Origin: Gyrodactylus bullatarudis
Lineage: Eukaryota > Platyhelminthes > Monogenea > Gyrodactylidea > Gyrodactylidae
Reading direction: 5' to 3'
Assembly: GCA_012064415.1 (NCBI GenBank)
Contig: SSNU01000011.1
Location: 1 to 64,000 of the forward strand
DNA length: 64,000 nucleotides
In this document: positions 12,146 to 24,080 of the stretch, in pieces
How positions within the stretch are numbered: position 1 is the stretch's first letter
Layout: every line of letters starts with the position of its first letter
Notes under the pieces: model-generated
What the model saw: only the letters and a program-made list of their open reading frames with translations
Told to the model about the DNA's origin: nothing
Databases searched by the model: none
Made by a program: the position numbers and the translations under genes

Positions 12146-13667
12146 TAGTGGTCAACAAAATGAATTTATTCACTTAAAATTGCTTCTAGCTCATTTATAA
12201 AAAATACCTTCAAGATGTAAAATATACCATTAAAAAGGAAATTTCTTACTCTTCTAGATATGATTACTCCCGAACTTATTGGTTCATTGATATTCTCAAA
12301 AATACAAATTTATGATTTTTCATTGAATTAGAAAACGACAAAACATATTTGTTCACTTATAAACTTTAGTTTATAACTTAATTTTATAGTTTTTCTACAG
12401 AATTTTTGTCAGATAAACTGGTAGGTATTCATTTTAAAATTTGAACTTGATCATTTCTAGAATCTACAGGATGACTGGTAAGAAACCGAAATATTCACTC
12501 ACTCAAAAATGTTGTCAATAAACTTAAAAATGAAGGTCTGAGCAATCGAAAAATTGCAAAAACTGTTGGATGTGCATGCGGAACGATAAATTATTTATTT
12601 TCCAAAAAAAAACAAGAGAAAAAATCGGCCGAAAGAGAGCAATACCTAATTGTCTCATGAAAAAAATTTCTTATTTAGCTATTCGGAAGAAGACGACAGC
12701 TTCCAAAATTAAAGCTGAATTGAATCTGAATACCTCTGTCAGAACTGTTCAACGCTGCATAAAAAATAATCCTAACATCTATTGGGGTAAACCTAAAATA
12801 GTCCCTAATCTGAGTACCACGGATAAAGAAATAAGGTATTGCTGGGCTTATGAAAAAATTGTTCAAAACTACGATTGGAGTAAAACAATATTCTCGGACG
12901 AAAAAAAGTTCAATTTGGATGGGCCTGATGGACTCTCGTTTTGTTGGATAGACAAATCTCTTCCCAAACCTACTAAGATAAAGCGAGGATTTGGTGGAGG
13001 CAGTGTCATGGTATGGGGGTACATCACAAAAGAAAGAACTGGTAACCTTGTTTTCATAGAGGAAAGACTTAATTCGAAAACATACCAACAACTTTTAGAA
13101 GATCAATTGTTACCGTTTAAAGAAGAAATGGAAAAATCCCAAATAATTTTTCAACAAGATAATGCACCGTGTCATCGTTCTTTATCAACAAAAACATGGT
13201 TTCAAGAGAATGGAATATCGGTATTGCCATGGCCTGCTCGAAGCCCTGACCTGAACCCTATTGAGAACTTGTGGGGAATTTTATCTCAAAAAGTTTACTC
13301 TCAGGGAAGAGTATTTTCAAACAGGCAGGAACTCATCAAGAGGATTGAGGAAGAGTGGAGATTAATTCCCGAAGAGACTTTAGCTAATTTATATTGCTCT
13401 ATGTCAAAAAGATGTTTAAGAGTAGTAGAAGGAAAAGGAGATTTTACAAAATAAAAGTGAACAAATATGTTTTGTCGTTTTCTAATTCAATGAAAAATCG
13501 TAAATTTGTATTTTTGAGAATATCAATGAACCAATAAGTTCGGGAGTAATCATATCTAGAAGAGTAAGAAATTTCCTTTTTAATGGTATATTTTACATCT
13601 TGAAGGTATTTTTTATAAATGAGCTAGAAGCAATTTTAAGTGAATAAATTCATTTTGTCGACCACTA
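12146..13667 (+). mobile_element. Tc1-type DNA transposon with 213-bp TIRs and TA target duplication
   Basis: Long terminal inverted repeats at 12146-12358 and 13455-13667 begin TAGTGGTCAACAAAATG. They are flanked by TA at 12144-12145 and 13668-13669, the Tc1/mariner target duplication. The 1,522-bp length is normal for a full Tc1 element with long TIRs. The arms are nearly identical, which argues for a fairly recent insertion. Confidence 0.92.
12471..13454 (+). pseudogene. Tc1-type transposase, DD34E, with frameshifted N-terminus
   Basis: The catalytic domain is intact from about 12620: IFSDEKKFNLDG supplies the first Asp, FQQDNAPCH the second, and SPDLNPIENLWG the Glu, with 34 residues between the last two (DD34E). 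The DNA-binding half is broken. The frame opening at ATG 12471 (MTGKKPKYSLTQK) meets a stop. The helix-turn-helix sequence (VVNKLKNEGLSNRKIAKTVG) continues in another frame. The catalytic frame takes over near a run of nine A at about 12604. At least two single-base shifts therefore make this copy non-autonomous, although its ends could still be mobilised. Confidence 0.85.
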
Positions 13668-13839
13668 TATATTTATTATTATTGTACACACTTGAAAATA
13701 TTTTTCATCTTTTTTTCCTTGAAATTATTATTATTATTTTTGTACATGATAACTATTTTTATCATGAATGTAGAGCAGAACTTATGAATTGTTCAATAAA
13801 TTTCATTTCATTTCATTAGAGGTAAAATAGAAAAGAGGG

Positions 13840-14400
13840 GATGATGACTTTTGTGTCAGCTTTTTGGGTGGAGCTGCAGATGGATGATGACACAAAATCA
13901 GAAGAAGTCCCTTGATGAGGAACCCATCTGCAGCTCCACCCAAAAAGCTGAGACAAAAGTTGTTGAACCAAATTATGAAACAAATGAGCAAGTAGTTGAA
14001 ACTACGTCTCTAGGTTATCAACTTCAGATGTCATCCCCAGAAACAGTTACAGTTGATGAAAATGCACACTCAGAAAAGTCAACAATAGTTGATAATCAAA
14101 TTATTTCTCAACCAGTAATTATCAGTTTCAAGCCAATCAATGAGAAGCCTGCAATTAGCAAAAAGGGAACGAAAAGGAAAAGATGCAGTGGGCAGTTACA
14201 AATAGATTCTTTCCTTACAAAACGATAATTGCAGTCCTTACCTCTCCCTGCCAACACCAACTCAAAAGTTGAACCTGATCAACCAATCAGAGGATTCCAA
14301 AAATGCACTAATTTTCTGTATAAATATCAAGCCAGTCTAAGAGTCTGATGAGAACCGGTGAAATAAAAGCTTTATAACTACATATTCACTAGTCTTCCAA
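13840..14400 (+). mobile_element. Penelope-like element C-terminal tail with fold-back 5' end
   Basis: The frame ending at 14228 carries a Lys/Arg-rich tail with VDNQIISQPVI and KRCSGQLQIDSFL. The Penelope-like copy at 57977-58693 has almost the same tail (VVDNQIISQPVI, KRLSGQLQIIPF), so this is the 3' end of a related copy. Its 5' edge is an inverted repeat: the stretch around 13846-13883 is repeated as its complement at about 13921-13960, with a loop of roughly 40 nt. About 170 bp of 3' UTR follows, containing TCTGATGAGAACCGGTGAAA. Confidence 0.65.
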
Positions 14401-15185
14401 TCCTCTTATTGAATCCCTCATTAAATAGCTCAATAAATATATTCGAAGAAGCACGGCAATACTTTCCTCTTAATCTTCTGAGCTTGTTGCATGGAAATTA
14501 GCAAGGTATAGAAAGTAAATTATCTTAAGAATGGTTGAGAATTTATTTTTAGTCCTTAAGAACAAGAAAAAAATTATCTTTTCAATGATGTATGAATTCC
14601 TGATTGCATGTTCAGACCAATCATATTTCTTGCTTATTTCGGTATCAGCATGGGAATAAAAACTGAAAATTATGCTTGAATATAATTTTTCAATCCATAC
14701 TTCACTCTCATTAATTATTATTTTTGGGGCAAAGAGGTATAAAAGACCTTTGCCATCACACATTGTGCTTAATGCAAGTCATCATGTGTGAAATTGACTG
14801 TATTTAGCTTCTACGGAAATTGACCGAGTTCGAGTTTCTTTCTTGGTGGGTAGGGTTGACATTGTCTCACTTAGTCATCTTTGAGACTTTCTTGATCATC
14901 TTGGACGCTTTGAGGAACTCAACACCGGTGAAGCCTTACTTCCTGCACAATATTTTTTGTGCACAGAGTGAAGGTAGCTCTTTATTCACTAATTTTGCCT
15001 CTGCTATTTCTAATTTCATTCTGTGAACGGTATTTGTTTAGCTTTGGGTCCTCACTGTATCTTATCCTGAATTTTTCAATTCCTGCAGAGTGATTAGTTT
15101 GCCGGATATGTTCTCTAAATATTCATAAATATAAATATAAAAAGTCAGTGTTAGGTCCGAAGAGAACCGATGAAAATAAAGAATA
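14401..15185. other. Repeat-like region without a recognised gene
   Basis: A 97-codon minus-strand frame (14470-14763) is open but matches no family I know. The following 250 bp (14820-15060) reads as decayed coding sequence in several frames. It is probably transposon debris. I cannot assign it. Confidence 0.3.
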
Positions 15186-15189
15186 TTAC

Positions 15190-16245
15190 TGTTATTGGTT
15201 TCTGAACTCATGAGGAAGGTAAGAGAAGACAGACGTATATTATAGTGATAAACGTTGTATTTGGGCGGGTCTCTTCAGACCCTGCCCCGGTTACGATATA
15301 AATACTATTACAATGCATAGACTGGTGCCCTTCCATAGGTCAATATCGTTTGGTTGGTTGCTCGGGAGGAATGAGGACGGTAGCTACAAATTGAATTTGC
15401 TTTTAATCTGATAATTGCTTCTAAATCTTTGTAAATATTTTGTAACGATGAATGAATTATCTAGAGGAGTTTGAAGTCAAGTGAATATTTAGCGATAAAG
15501 CCGGATCTCGTCAGGGCTTATGAGTTGAAATTTGTTAGGCTAATTAGTTAATTCAAATTATCTTCTTTTCGCAAACTCATCCAACGATAACTGCCATCGT
15601 TACCTCTTTTCTGATTAGCAACAATGTTTGATTCCACTCGGTTCATAATAATTACAGGTTGAGAATTTATTTGATTACTAACTTCCGTTAGCTTCTCTTC
15701 TTTTGCACTTGAATTCTCACTTGCAATTGTTGCTGGGTCAGAACTGACTTGATTACATTGAGACATAGTTTAATCTACTTGCTCGATTTGTTCACTTTTC
15801 GGATTTGCATCAGTCTGATCATTATTAGCTACTTGAGTCGATTTGTTTATCATTGAGAATTTTCGAAAACCTTGGCTAACTTCTTCATCATTTTAATGCG
15901 TTCCTTACCTTCATAGTTGCAAAAATAATTGTGTTTACACAGAATAGGTTCCAACTCATTGATAAAGTGGGCCTCAGCCTTGTTCAACTCTTTTGCTTTT
16001 CGATGAAAGTTATAATTTGCATTTGCCCGCTATTTCTGTCCCGTTTTCTCCTCGTTGTTGGGCAGGATTTTCCATTTCTCACCTCCCTAATTACAGGTTG
16101 GCTTTAATCTGATAATTATCAGCTATTGTTGACTTTTCGTTGGTTTCAAACTTTGCCAAGTCTGTAATTGTAGCTGGGCCACTGTATTGCACTTGAAGTA
16201 GATGATTATAGACTTTTGTCAACTTCTAGTTGTTTTCAAGTTATA
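15190..16245 (-). mobile_element. Two overlapping Penelope-like element 3' fragments
   Basis: On the minus strand, 16000 to 15820 reads as part of the endonuclease C-terminus (ELNKAEAHFINELEPILC, compare LDCAEKHFITKMKPDLC in the copy at 57977). It is followed by the family tail (DPATIASENSSAK, VSNQINSQPVI) ending at 15548. A second tail-only piece lies upstream at about 16240-16000, with nucleotide similarity to 58430-58680 but several stops. The 3' end at 15190-15300 shares the conserved module GGGTCTGAAGAGACCC and ACGTTTATCACTATAATA with the copies at 19515 and 58805. Confidence 0.6.
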
Positions 16246-17752
16246 CGCGGTACTTTATGTGCTTTGTGTGTTTTCTTGTTGAAATTGATGCACAATTTGA
16301 TTCTGTGAGACTCAGCAAGCATTCAATAGACGACCATGTTATAATCCAAAGTGAATATTTCAGTATAGAATTTTGAAATATCATCATTAACCTCGAACTT
16401 CAAATTCGTCTTCAAAGTTGATAATGTTTCAGGCATTAATAAAATAAATAGTAATGCTCTAGTTCGGGAATGACGCAAAATTTTATTTACGGGGGTATTA
16501 CACATGAGCAAATGAAATCAAGTAGGTCCTTAAGTACCACTATTCATTTCCTATTATGGCATTCACATATATATTCTTGTGTATAATCGACCTGTTCTTG
16601 AAGCAGCCTATTCTTAATACAATTTTGTATGCTCTATACTTTTTGCATGTCATTTTGAGAGAAAGTGTCGAACAAACTGCTAGATAATCGTTTTCATTTT
16701 TAAGGTCAAACGTTAAACTCACTCTGATTGGTTAAAATTTTAAACTAATTTTTTCAAACTTTCTAAGTGCATTGTGTCTACTACGATAGTGAAAGATGAC
16801 ATAACATGATGAGAATGTGAGAAAAAAATTTTTGGCCTTATATAGGAACGGCGGTAACTGGAGGGAATATGCCAAGATGTCTGATGTTCCTTATTCCAAA
16901 GCCTACCGTTGGGTTCGTACTGAAAATGATTTACTCCTACCAAGAGGAGGACATTATTGATTATTCAAGAACTGGATGTGATCTTCCAAAATGTGAATAC
17001 AACGTGAGAATTTTAGAAATTGGGGCTGAACAAGCTATACGACATGAAAGGTTAATCAGGATGGACTGTTGCACATATACTTCTATGTAATTACACTACA
17101 TTTGTACTTGATTTTGTATATCTTTATAATGAAATATAATATCAAATAAAATATCTCGATATGATTTATTATCAAATCTTATGTCCTATTTGATGACCAT
17201 GAATCTAGAATAGCTCATTGATTCTTTGACAATCTGGGCTCTGAAATCATCCTCCCCATAATTCTTTGAATTTCATATTTTTATGCTTCCAGAATCGAAA
17301 ATAAAGAGATATTTACATCCACCTCTGTTTTCTTTCTAGATAGTGAGAGCAAAGGGTATAAGTCTGTTTTTTTATTCAAACAATTCTATTTGAAAACAAG
17401 AAACAGTGTGGGGCCATTTTAGACCCCATTTATCCAGTATGTTACAATTCAAAAATCACTTACTAGCTCAACAACCAAACAAGATATAACTTTAAACTAA
17501 GAAAAACACTATTCGTTATTTTTATCTCGGTTCAAACAGAAAAATTGTGAAACAAAAAAGTTGTGTCCATTCAAAGTTTCCCTCGGGTCTATATAAGACC
17601 CGATTTTCCATGCAAAGGTTAGTTAAAAAAAACATAACCAAGCCCTCTGAACAAAATTAAATCTAAATCTTTGAGATAATTGCCATTTTTAATATTCACT
17701 TACAGAGAATCACTCTAACATACCTTTGACTTCCTCAGTTTTTATCTACATT
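16246..17752. other. Unassigned AT-rich region with two short hairpins
   Basis: No supported gene. Small open frames at 16323-17090 have no recognisable features. Two short inverted motifs occur: GGGGCCATTTTAGACCCC near 17413 and CGGGTCTATATAAGACCCG near 17584. They are about 170 bp apart and could be the ends of a small MITE. Confidence 0.3.
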
Positions 17753-18336
17753 AAACTTCCTAAAAAATGTATGAGAGTTAAACCGGACTATAAGGACTTT
17801 TTTTGCTTGATTACTTATGAGTAGGAGTGTAAAATTTTTATTTTGACATTTTGTTTGGCCATAAATGAGTTATTTTTCTCATGATGTGTGATTTCCGAAA
17901 AAGTAGTTATTTTTTAAAAGACCGCATATGGATGACATCATACAACAGGAGTCATGAATGTAAAATTAAAAGTTAGCTCAAATCTAAAGCTTTTTACAAA
18001 AACGGTCTCGTCTTGGAACCTGCATTCATTTCAGATGAAATAATATTTTAGCCTGAAATTTAAGGAAACCAGATAACTTTTTATTCTGTATCGAATGATG
18101 CTAACTTCATGATGATTAAACGAAAGTCAGTTAACTTTGTTTTGGCTGAAGCAAATTGAATAAAAATTGGCATGACAATATGGGATAAAAAGAATAAGCC
18201 AAAGTTGAAATTTCGGCTCAAACAAAATGTTACCTAATTTCTAATAAATATATATATATCATACTCCTACTCATAAGTAATCAAGCAAAAAGTCCTCATC
18301 GTCCGGTTTAACCCTCATAAATTTTTTAGGAAGTTT
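17753..18336. repeat. MITE-like element with about 75-bp TIRs
   Basis: Inverted arms at about 17753-17832 and 18261-18336 share AAACTTCCTAAAAAAT, a TTAAACCGGAC block and TTGCTTGATTACTTATGAG. The 430-bp interior has no coding capacity. No clear target duplication was found. This is probably a non-autonomous DNA transposon. Confidence 0.7.
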
Positions 18337-19420
18337 GACCCATAAAATTTTTGCGGCCCTAAATATTAATTTTCGAACAAAATAATTCCACCAATGGATT
18401 TCTTGCATAATTTTGATCTATAATACACCTTTTGACGCTTTATTTTCGTCGGAATAGCTCACTCCACCAGTTCTGTCCACGACTGTACCCCTAGTCGTGA
18501 GTATTTCATTGAATTTTTATTTTATTTTTTCCTAAGTCGGCCAATTTCGGGTTCTCGTTTGGTGCCCTTTTTCTTGGACACCATTTAGTATAGAGGTCTT
18601 TGTCTACGTTTTTGTATGCAATCCATACTATGGATGTGAGAAAGATTTATGGTCTATCCCTCTTACGATTCTCTCACACGATAAAGAATGTTTGTTTTTT
18701 GCATCAAGATGTATCTCACATAAATAAATTGATGTGTCCTACTGAAAAAAGGATACTTTCCAAGTATTACTCAGTTTCTAAGAAGGTAGAAATCTGAGGA
18801 GGCTTTGACTATTTTCAGTGTAACTGTATGATATGTAGGTTGAATATCTCTACCCTTCATTATATAGATCTGTGATGACCAATGGCAAAAAAAACGGTGA
18901 AGTTTATTTCAAAAATCTTAAAAATACTACAAGTTTTTCACTGTTTTTGTTTTGAGCTCAGCTCAAAACCAATCTCGAAGAACACTTAACTCAGTTAAAT
19001 ACCCCTGTTTTGTTTATTTTTGACTCAAAAATTTTTGAGATGTTTTCGCTAGTTTTTATAGCAGAATCATAAACTTCAACCATTTTCACACATGCCAATG
19101 CAAGGAAAATCTCTCCGCCAATTCTAACAGCTCAAAAAAGAGATTTGAGATACTCTATCGAGGATAGCTTCTGAACCAGAAGGTAGGTCTAAAGTCTTTT
19201 TAGAATTGTAATGCAGCCTATAATAAATATTTATATTAGCAAAAATAAGACCCAAAATTCGAACCTTTTCAAATTTTCAGAATCTTTTTTTTCGATCTGA
19301 AGAACATATTGTCAAAATTTTATTTTGCTAGACTGTGTAATAGATAAATATTCTGTGTTCTATAAATATAGTTTCCATTAGAACGATAATATTGTCGAAT
19401 TTCATCAAGAATATCATTGA
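18337..19420. other. Unassigned intergenic region
   Basis: No gene is recognised. A short hairpin (ACGACT / AGTCGT around 18478-18500) is the only structure noticed. Confidence 0.3.
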
Positions 19421-19620
19421 TCCCATTCCCCCCCCCCCACTTGCCTGATGAAGTTCAAGCATCAAAATCAACCAATGAAAGGGCTCAAAATATTGCATTG
19501 TAATAATATTCAAATGTTACTCGGGGTAGAGTATGAAGAGACCTAGCGAAATATAACGTTTATCACTAAAATATACGCTCGTTTTCTCGAACCTTCCTTA
19601 TGATTTTAGAAACCAACAAA
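19421..19620 (+). mobile_element. Penelope-like element 3' UTR fragment
   Basis: This is similar at nucleotide level to 58715-58915: a C-rich run, then CAACCAATGAAAGGGCTCA, ATATTGCATTGTAAT, GAAGAGACC, the ACGTTTATCAC module and TTCTCGAACCTTCCTTATGA. The two copies end at nearly the same point. Only the 3' terminal part is present. Confidence 0.6.
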
Positions 19621-19997
19621 AATATAGTTTCCCCAAGAAAAATATGAAAATCTCATCAAGTCTCAAAGGGTTGCTGAAGATATCAAGAAGATGGGGTTAT
19701 ATTATAAATTAAAAGTTTTAATTAAGGTGGTTAATTAATACTATTTTTGATATGTTACTAGAATTTTCAAAAGAATTTCGAAAGTGTAGCATTCTTGAGC
19801 ATCAAAGATGTCTCCTCACGAGAATAATTTTGCTATTCAAAATCGAATGCAAAAATCGTTCTAGTAGTTTTTCTGAAAAAATGCTATTTTGTGACCACCC
19901 TAGTAATAATACCGCAAAGAGAATGTATTTTTTAATTTATTAACAATGCATTTATAGATAAAATAGAGAAGGAAATAATTTGAAGCGTGTTCTTTTT

Positions 19998-21960
19998 TCA
20001 TCTCTTTCCCATATAATTGACACATCTGGAAGGATCAGCCGGATAGAACTCTTGAGCTTTGGTCATGAGACGTTTAATGGCTTGAATATATTTTCTTTGG
20101 GTTTCATCATTGAGGACATGGGCAACGTTTTTGGTGTAAATTTTTTCTTGGGCAGTTCTTGAATGAATACCGTGATTTGTGACACCCAATGGCCAAGGAG
20201 CATTTCCAATTGCCAATTCTAGGTATGCATCATTGGCCTAAGATTAAGATAAAAATCAGATACCTGTAGGTTCAGATAAAATTCAATAGAATTATAAAAT
20301 TTTATTTTTGTATGGATATGAAGTTGGAAATCTATGATTTTTACAGAAATCTCGATTTTTTCATCAAGAATTCGAATATATTAAAGAATTTTAGGAATCC
20401 TACTCATGATGTCCACTTTTACCATTTTAAGAATGAAATTCTGAAAAAAAATTATTTTTATGAAAAATATGGTCACTTTTCAAATCTCTATTTGGCGCCA
20501 AAATCCCATTTTTTCGAACTTTGAGCTGAAAATTTTTATTGATTCGAAAGTTGGAGGGTAATCAAAAGAGTTTTTTTCAGGATCAAGATTAGACAAGAAA
20601 ATTAATTCAACTGAATCTGATCTTATGCATAGTAACGTTATCGTTTGGGAACTGAAATTCGATTTCTTGATCATTTTCACTACTTGAAAATCAATGAAAT
20701 TTCGATAATTCAAAATCTATCAAAAATGGGGAAACTGTCGATAATTTGACGGTGCTATTCAGCTTTATTATCTAATCTTGATCCTGAAATTAATTTTTGA
20801 TCACTCTCCCACTTTCGAATTAATAAAAATTTTCAGCTCAAAGTTCAAAAATCTCCAAGCTCCCCTTACATCTTTAACCAATAGAAACAGAAATTATTAA
20901 ATTGCTCTACTTATAAAATTATTTTCTATCAAGTGATTATTTAACTCACTTTCTGATAATTTCTATCCATAAGGAGAACAGAAATCTTGACCAGGGAATC
21001 AAGAATATCTGGCTGACAACAGCGCTGCTTAAGGTTGTGAAATAAAGGCTTAACATATTCCACTGATTGAGTATAGGTAGCACTGGCAATTTTACCGTAA
21101 TAACTCATCTTTTCTTCGCGTGATCTCGAGTTGAGTAGTCCACCCCATTTGGTGAAGAGAGATTTTAGGTAAACCAATACATATTCTGATGCAATGTCAA
21201 TTTCTTTGCGTTCTCGAGATATCTCCTCATCGATAATCTGATAGATTGGCTTATTCAATTTGGCGATATTGTTGACTTCCCTAGAGGCATCATCACGACC
21301 TGTTGAGTCTCGTCTGGAAATATATGAGGCAAGAGAAATTTTGATTTTTTGAAAAACCTCTTGGGGTATTTCTTCATCTTTAATTTCAACATTAATCTTT
21401 TCTTCTTCGTTGTCTTTTTTCTTAGATGGAGAAATCAGAGCTAAACTCTCATCACCCGTGTCATCAACTTTGTCCAATGCAGCGATTAAATCATTTCGTA
21501 ATCCAACAGATTCAGGCTCAAGTAATTGAATTTTTTTCATTCTCTGATAAGATTCGTATTCTGTTTCACCAAATAATAAAATTGGCTGATTTTTTTCTCT
21601 AAAGAACTTGATAACATCTTTACGAGGCATAATCTTTCCCTTTTCTTTTTCAATTCTGTCTTCTTCAAACTTTCGAATCAATGAATCTTCTGAGTCATTC
21701 TAAAAAATTTAATCAAACGAAAAATTAATTAACCTTCTCAAATTTTGACTGGGCTGTTTCGATCACTATATTTGTGCGATATGAAAGTTTTTGTTTTTTT
21801 ACTTCATCATTCTCTTTTGATTCTTCTAGCTTTTTCAAATCACCTTTGCGAAAATAACGTTTTTTGGGATCCTAAAAATAAAATACTTCATACTTACTAT
21901 TGACTTTTTCTCAGCAAGTTCCTTTTTCTTCCTTTCGATTTCTGCTTTTACAAGATCCAT
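19998..21960 (-). CDS. PRPF18: Pre-mRNA-splicing factor 18
   Basis: Four exons, 21898-21960, 21734-21871, 20950-21699 and 19998-20237, encode 396 aa (human about 342). Introns are 26, 34 and 712 nt. The protein starts [17 protein letters not shown], as in PRPF18. It has the SFM-type motif [18 protein letters not shown] and the C-terminal Prp18 helical domain ([20 protein letters not shown]), ending with [19 protein letters not shown] and [15 protein letters not shown], the conserved loop of the family. Prp18 acts in the second step of splicing with Slu7 on U5 snRNP. The extra length is an acidic linker around residues 110-170. The long third intron contains a copy of the palindromic repeat family. 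The gene diverges from SNF8 across 115 bp. Confidence 0.95.
20312..20870. repeat. Palindromic repeat family, copy A (inside PRPF18 intron 3)
   Basis: One arm (about 20328-20600) matches the arms of the palindrome at 49281-50007: ATGATTTTTACAGAAATCTC, then TTTTTTCATCAAGAATTCG, then GCTGAAAATTTTTATTGATTC. The inner part is repeated in reverse at about 20765-20857, so this copy is an incomplete fold-back. It has no coding capacity. Confidence 0.65.
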
Positions 21961-22075
21961 TTGAATTTAATAACGATTAAAACGAGATTAAAGTGGAATA
22001 TTTGTTATAATTTTTCTTCAAATTTGATTATTTTTTTCAACAAAATTAATATTCTTATTATCTATATTCAGAATT
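21961..22075. promoter_or_regulatory. Bidirectional promoter region, PRPF18 / SNF8
   Basis: Only 115 bp separates the start codons of the divergent genes PRPF18 and SNF8. The region is AT-rich with no obvious TATA box. It must hold both transcription starts. Confidence 0.55.
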
Positions 22076-22830
22076 ATGAGAAAGCAAGGCATTGGTGCAA
22101 TACGTAGTAAACAAGCTCAATTGAATAGATTCAAAGAGATAAAATCTGAACTTGATGAGAATCAACTTTCTTCGTTAACAAGACAGGCTGAGACAGTTAG
22201 AGAATCACTAGAGAAATTTGCTGCTCTTCATGCTGACAAAATTAAAAAGAATCCAGAATTTCGTAAACATTTCCAGACTATGTGTGCAAGTATTGGAGTC
22301 GATCCTATATCTTATAGTAAAGGCAATTGGTCAACTAAACTTGGACTAGGAGATTTTTACTATAAACTAAGTATTAAAATTGTCGAGATATGTTTAGCGT
22401 ATCAATCAACGAATGGAGGCCTCATGTCTGTTAACGAAGTAGTCAAGATAGCTAACCTCAGCAAGGGTAAAAGAGATGATCATATTTCAGCTGATGATGT
22501 AATCAGATCTGTTAACCAATTATCATGTCTTGGGAAAGGTTTCACTATTCTTAAACCTGAAAATTCAAGTGAAGTTTTGATCCAATCAATACCCATTGAG
22601 ATTACCATGGACGCTTCCAAGTTTATCGGTCTCTTACAAAATAGGAAGGAGGGTATTTCTGTCTTGGATTGTGTTAAAGAGTAATTTTATTCAATTTAAT
22701 TTTTACCAGACTAAACTGGACAGAATTAAGAGCGCAAAACGTTGCAGATGAATTGACCAAAGAAGGTATCTTATGGATTGATAAATTCGAGGGAACAACT
22801 ACATACTGGACAACAAGTCTTTCAAGTTAA
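22076..22830 (+). CDS. SNF8: ESCRT-II subunit SNF8/VPS22
   Basis: Two exons, 22076-22680 and 22710-22830, separated by a 29-nt intron, encode 241 aa (human 258). The N-terminus MRKQGIGAIRSKQ matches the basic start of VPS22. Conserved blocks include KNPEFRKHFQTMCASIGVDP, WSTKLGLGDFYYKLSIKIVE and STNGGLMSVNEVV, covering the tandem winged-helix domains. The last exon supplies the final winged helix (ELTKEGILWIDKFEG). ESCRT-II, with VPS25 and VPS36, sorts ubiquitylated cargo at endosomes. The C-terminal tail is slightly shorter than in vertebrates. Its 3' end faces BPNT1, with 104 bp between the stop codons. Confidence 0.96.
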
Positions 22831-22934
22831 ATAGTTTTATGATAATAGAAACATAAATTTACTCTATACTATGAAATCGGTTGAATTTGGTTAACGAAAT
22901 TAGCTAACATCGAAAATACTTCAAGACTTGAAGT

Positions 22935-23958
22935 TCAAGTCTTTGATAATTCAATCTTGACTGACTCTGGAATTCTACTAATATATTCCTGATGCCATGA
23001 CATGTCTGCCGTTGCCAAGACTCCATTTTTGTTCATGTGCACAGCCTTTTCTGAATAATCATATTCATTACCCATAATATCAGTCAACTGTCCTTTAGCT
23101 GCACGTAGAATACCTTCAGGGGCACAAGTATCCCACTTTTTACAACCAGGACTTGCGAATACATAAGCATGAGCGAGATTATCTATAAGTGCTAGAACTT
23201 TAAATCCACAGCCACCAATTCTTGCCACCTGACTAGGAGAGCAAGCTTGAATTGTGTCATTTGAAATTTTCGTTGGATGGGACCGAGTTGTTACAATAAT
23301 GTTCTGTCCATTTTTAGCAAAACTGGGTCGAGTAAGAGGCTTTCTTTTATTAAAAATATCTCCATGAACACCTAATCCATCGAGACCCCATATTGTACGA
23401 ATTTTGGTCTTTTCTATTTCATCGGAGCCTTCTGGGCCTATTTTAATTTTAGTGACATCTTCTAAATCTCCCTCACGATAGAATGGCTGGCAAATTACCC
23501 CACCAACCGCTTTTCCCTTCACAGAAATTCCAATGAGAACAGTAACATGATGAACAAGACCCTATAAATTTAAACTAAAACCGATTAATTACTTGAGTAA
23601 ATTCATTGGTTCCATCAATGGGATCAACCCAAACAAAAGTATCTTGTAGTGAAACGTCTTTATATTTATCTGGACATTGCATAGCGAGAACTGAGGGATC
23701 TTGGGTAGAACAAATTTCAATATCTTGACTGTCAAGAATACCTTCCTCCCCGATAACTTTTAGAGTTGGATATGCTGCATTAAGAGACTGAATTATTGAA
23801 CGCTGAGAATTTCTATCAGCCAATGTTTGAAAATCGTTCACACCTTTGTCAATTATTGAAAGATTTCCTTTAGTCAAAGTATCCCGGATAATTTTACATG
23901 CCAGATTTCCACATGCGACTGAGGATGCCAATAGTCTCATTATCATCGGAGGTTCCAT
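22935..23958 (-). CDS. BPNT1: 3'(2'),5'-bisphosphate nucleotidase 1
   Basis: Two exons, 23593-23958 and 22935-23561, separated by a 31-nt phase-0 intron, encode 330 aa (human 308). All lithium-sensitive phosphatase motifs are present: GEE at residues 70-72, DPIDGT at 112-117 and WDTCAPE at 265-271, which bind Mg and the phosphate. The enzyme hydrolyses 3'-phosphoadenosine 5'-phosphate to AMP, removing an inhibitor made by sulfation reactions, and also acts on some inositol phosphates. A charged insertion of about 20 residues (DVTKIKIGPEGSDEIEKTK) lies between IICQPFY-type and TIWG segments. The gene diverges from NDUFB2 across 122 bp. Confidence 0.97.
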
Positions 23959-24080
23959 TTTTAGATAAATTTTTGCTCAATTTATTTGAATATGTTACTT
24001 TTATATTATTTAAAACACTATTTAAAACCTTGCCAGACTAATTTTTACTAGTTTTGATTAGTTAGACGAAGCTTTTGAAA
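23959..24080. promoter_or_regulatory. Bidirectional promoter region, BPNT1 / NDUFB2
   Basis: 122 bp of AT-rich sequence lies between the divergent start codons. No specific element was recognised. Confidence 0.5.

Noticed and set aside
12675..13091. Minus-strand ORFs inside the Tc1-type element
   Set aside because: They are shadows of the transposase on the other strand.
19431..19440. Run of C residues as a G-quadruplex signal
   Set aside because: A single homopolymer within a retroelement 3' UTR, also C-rich in the copy near 58725. No repeated G tracts.
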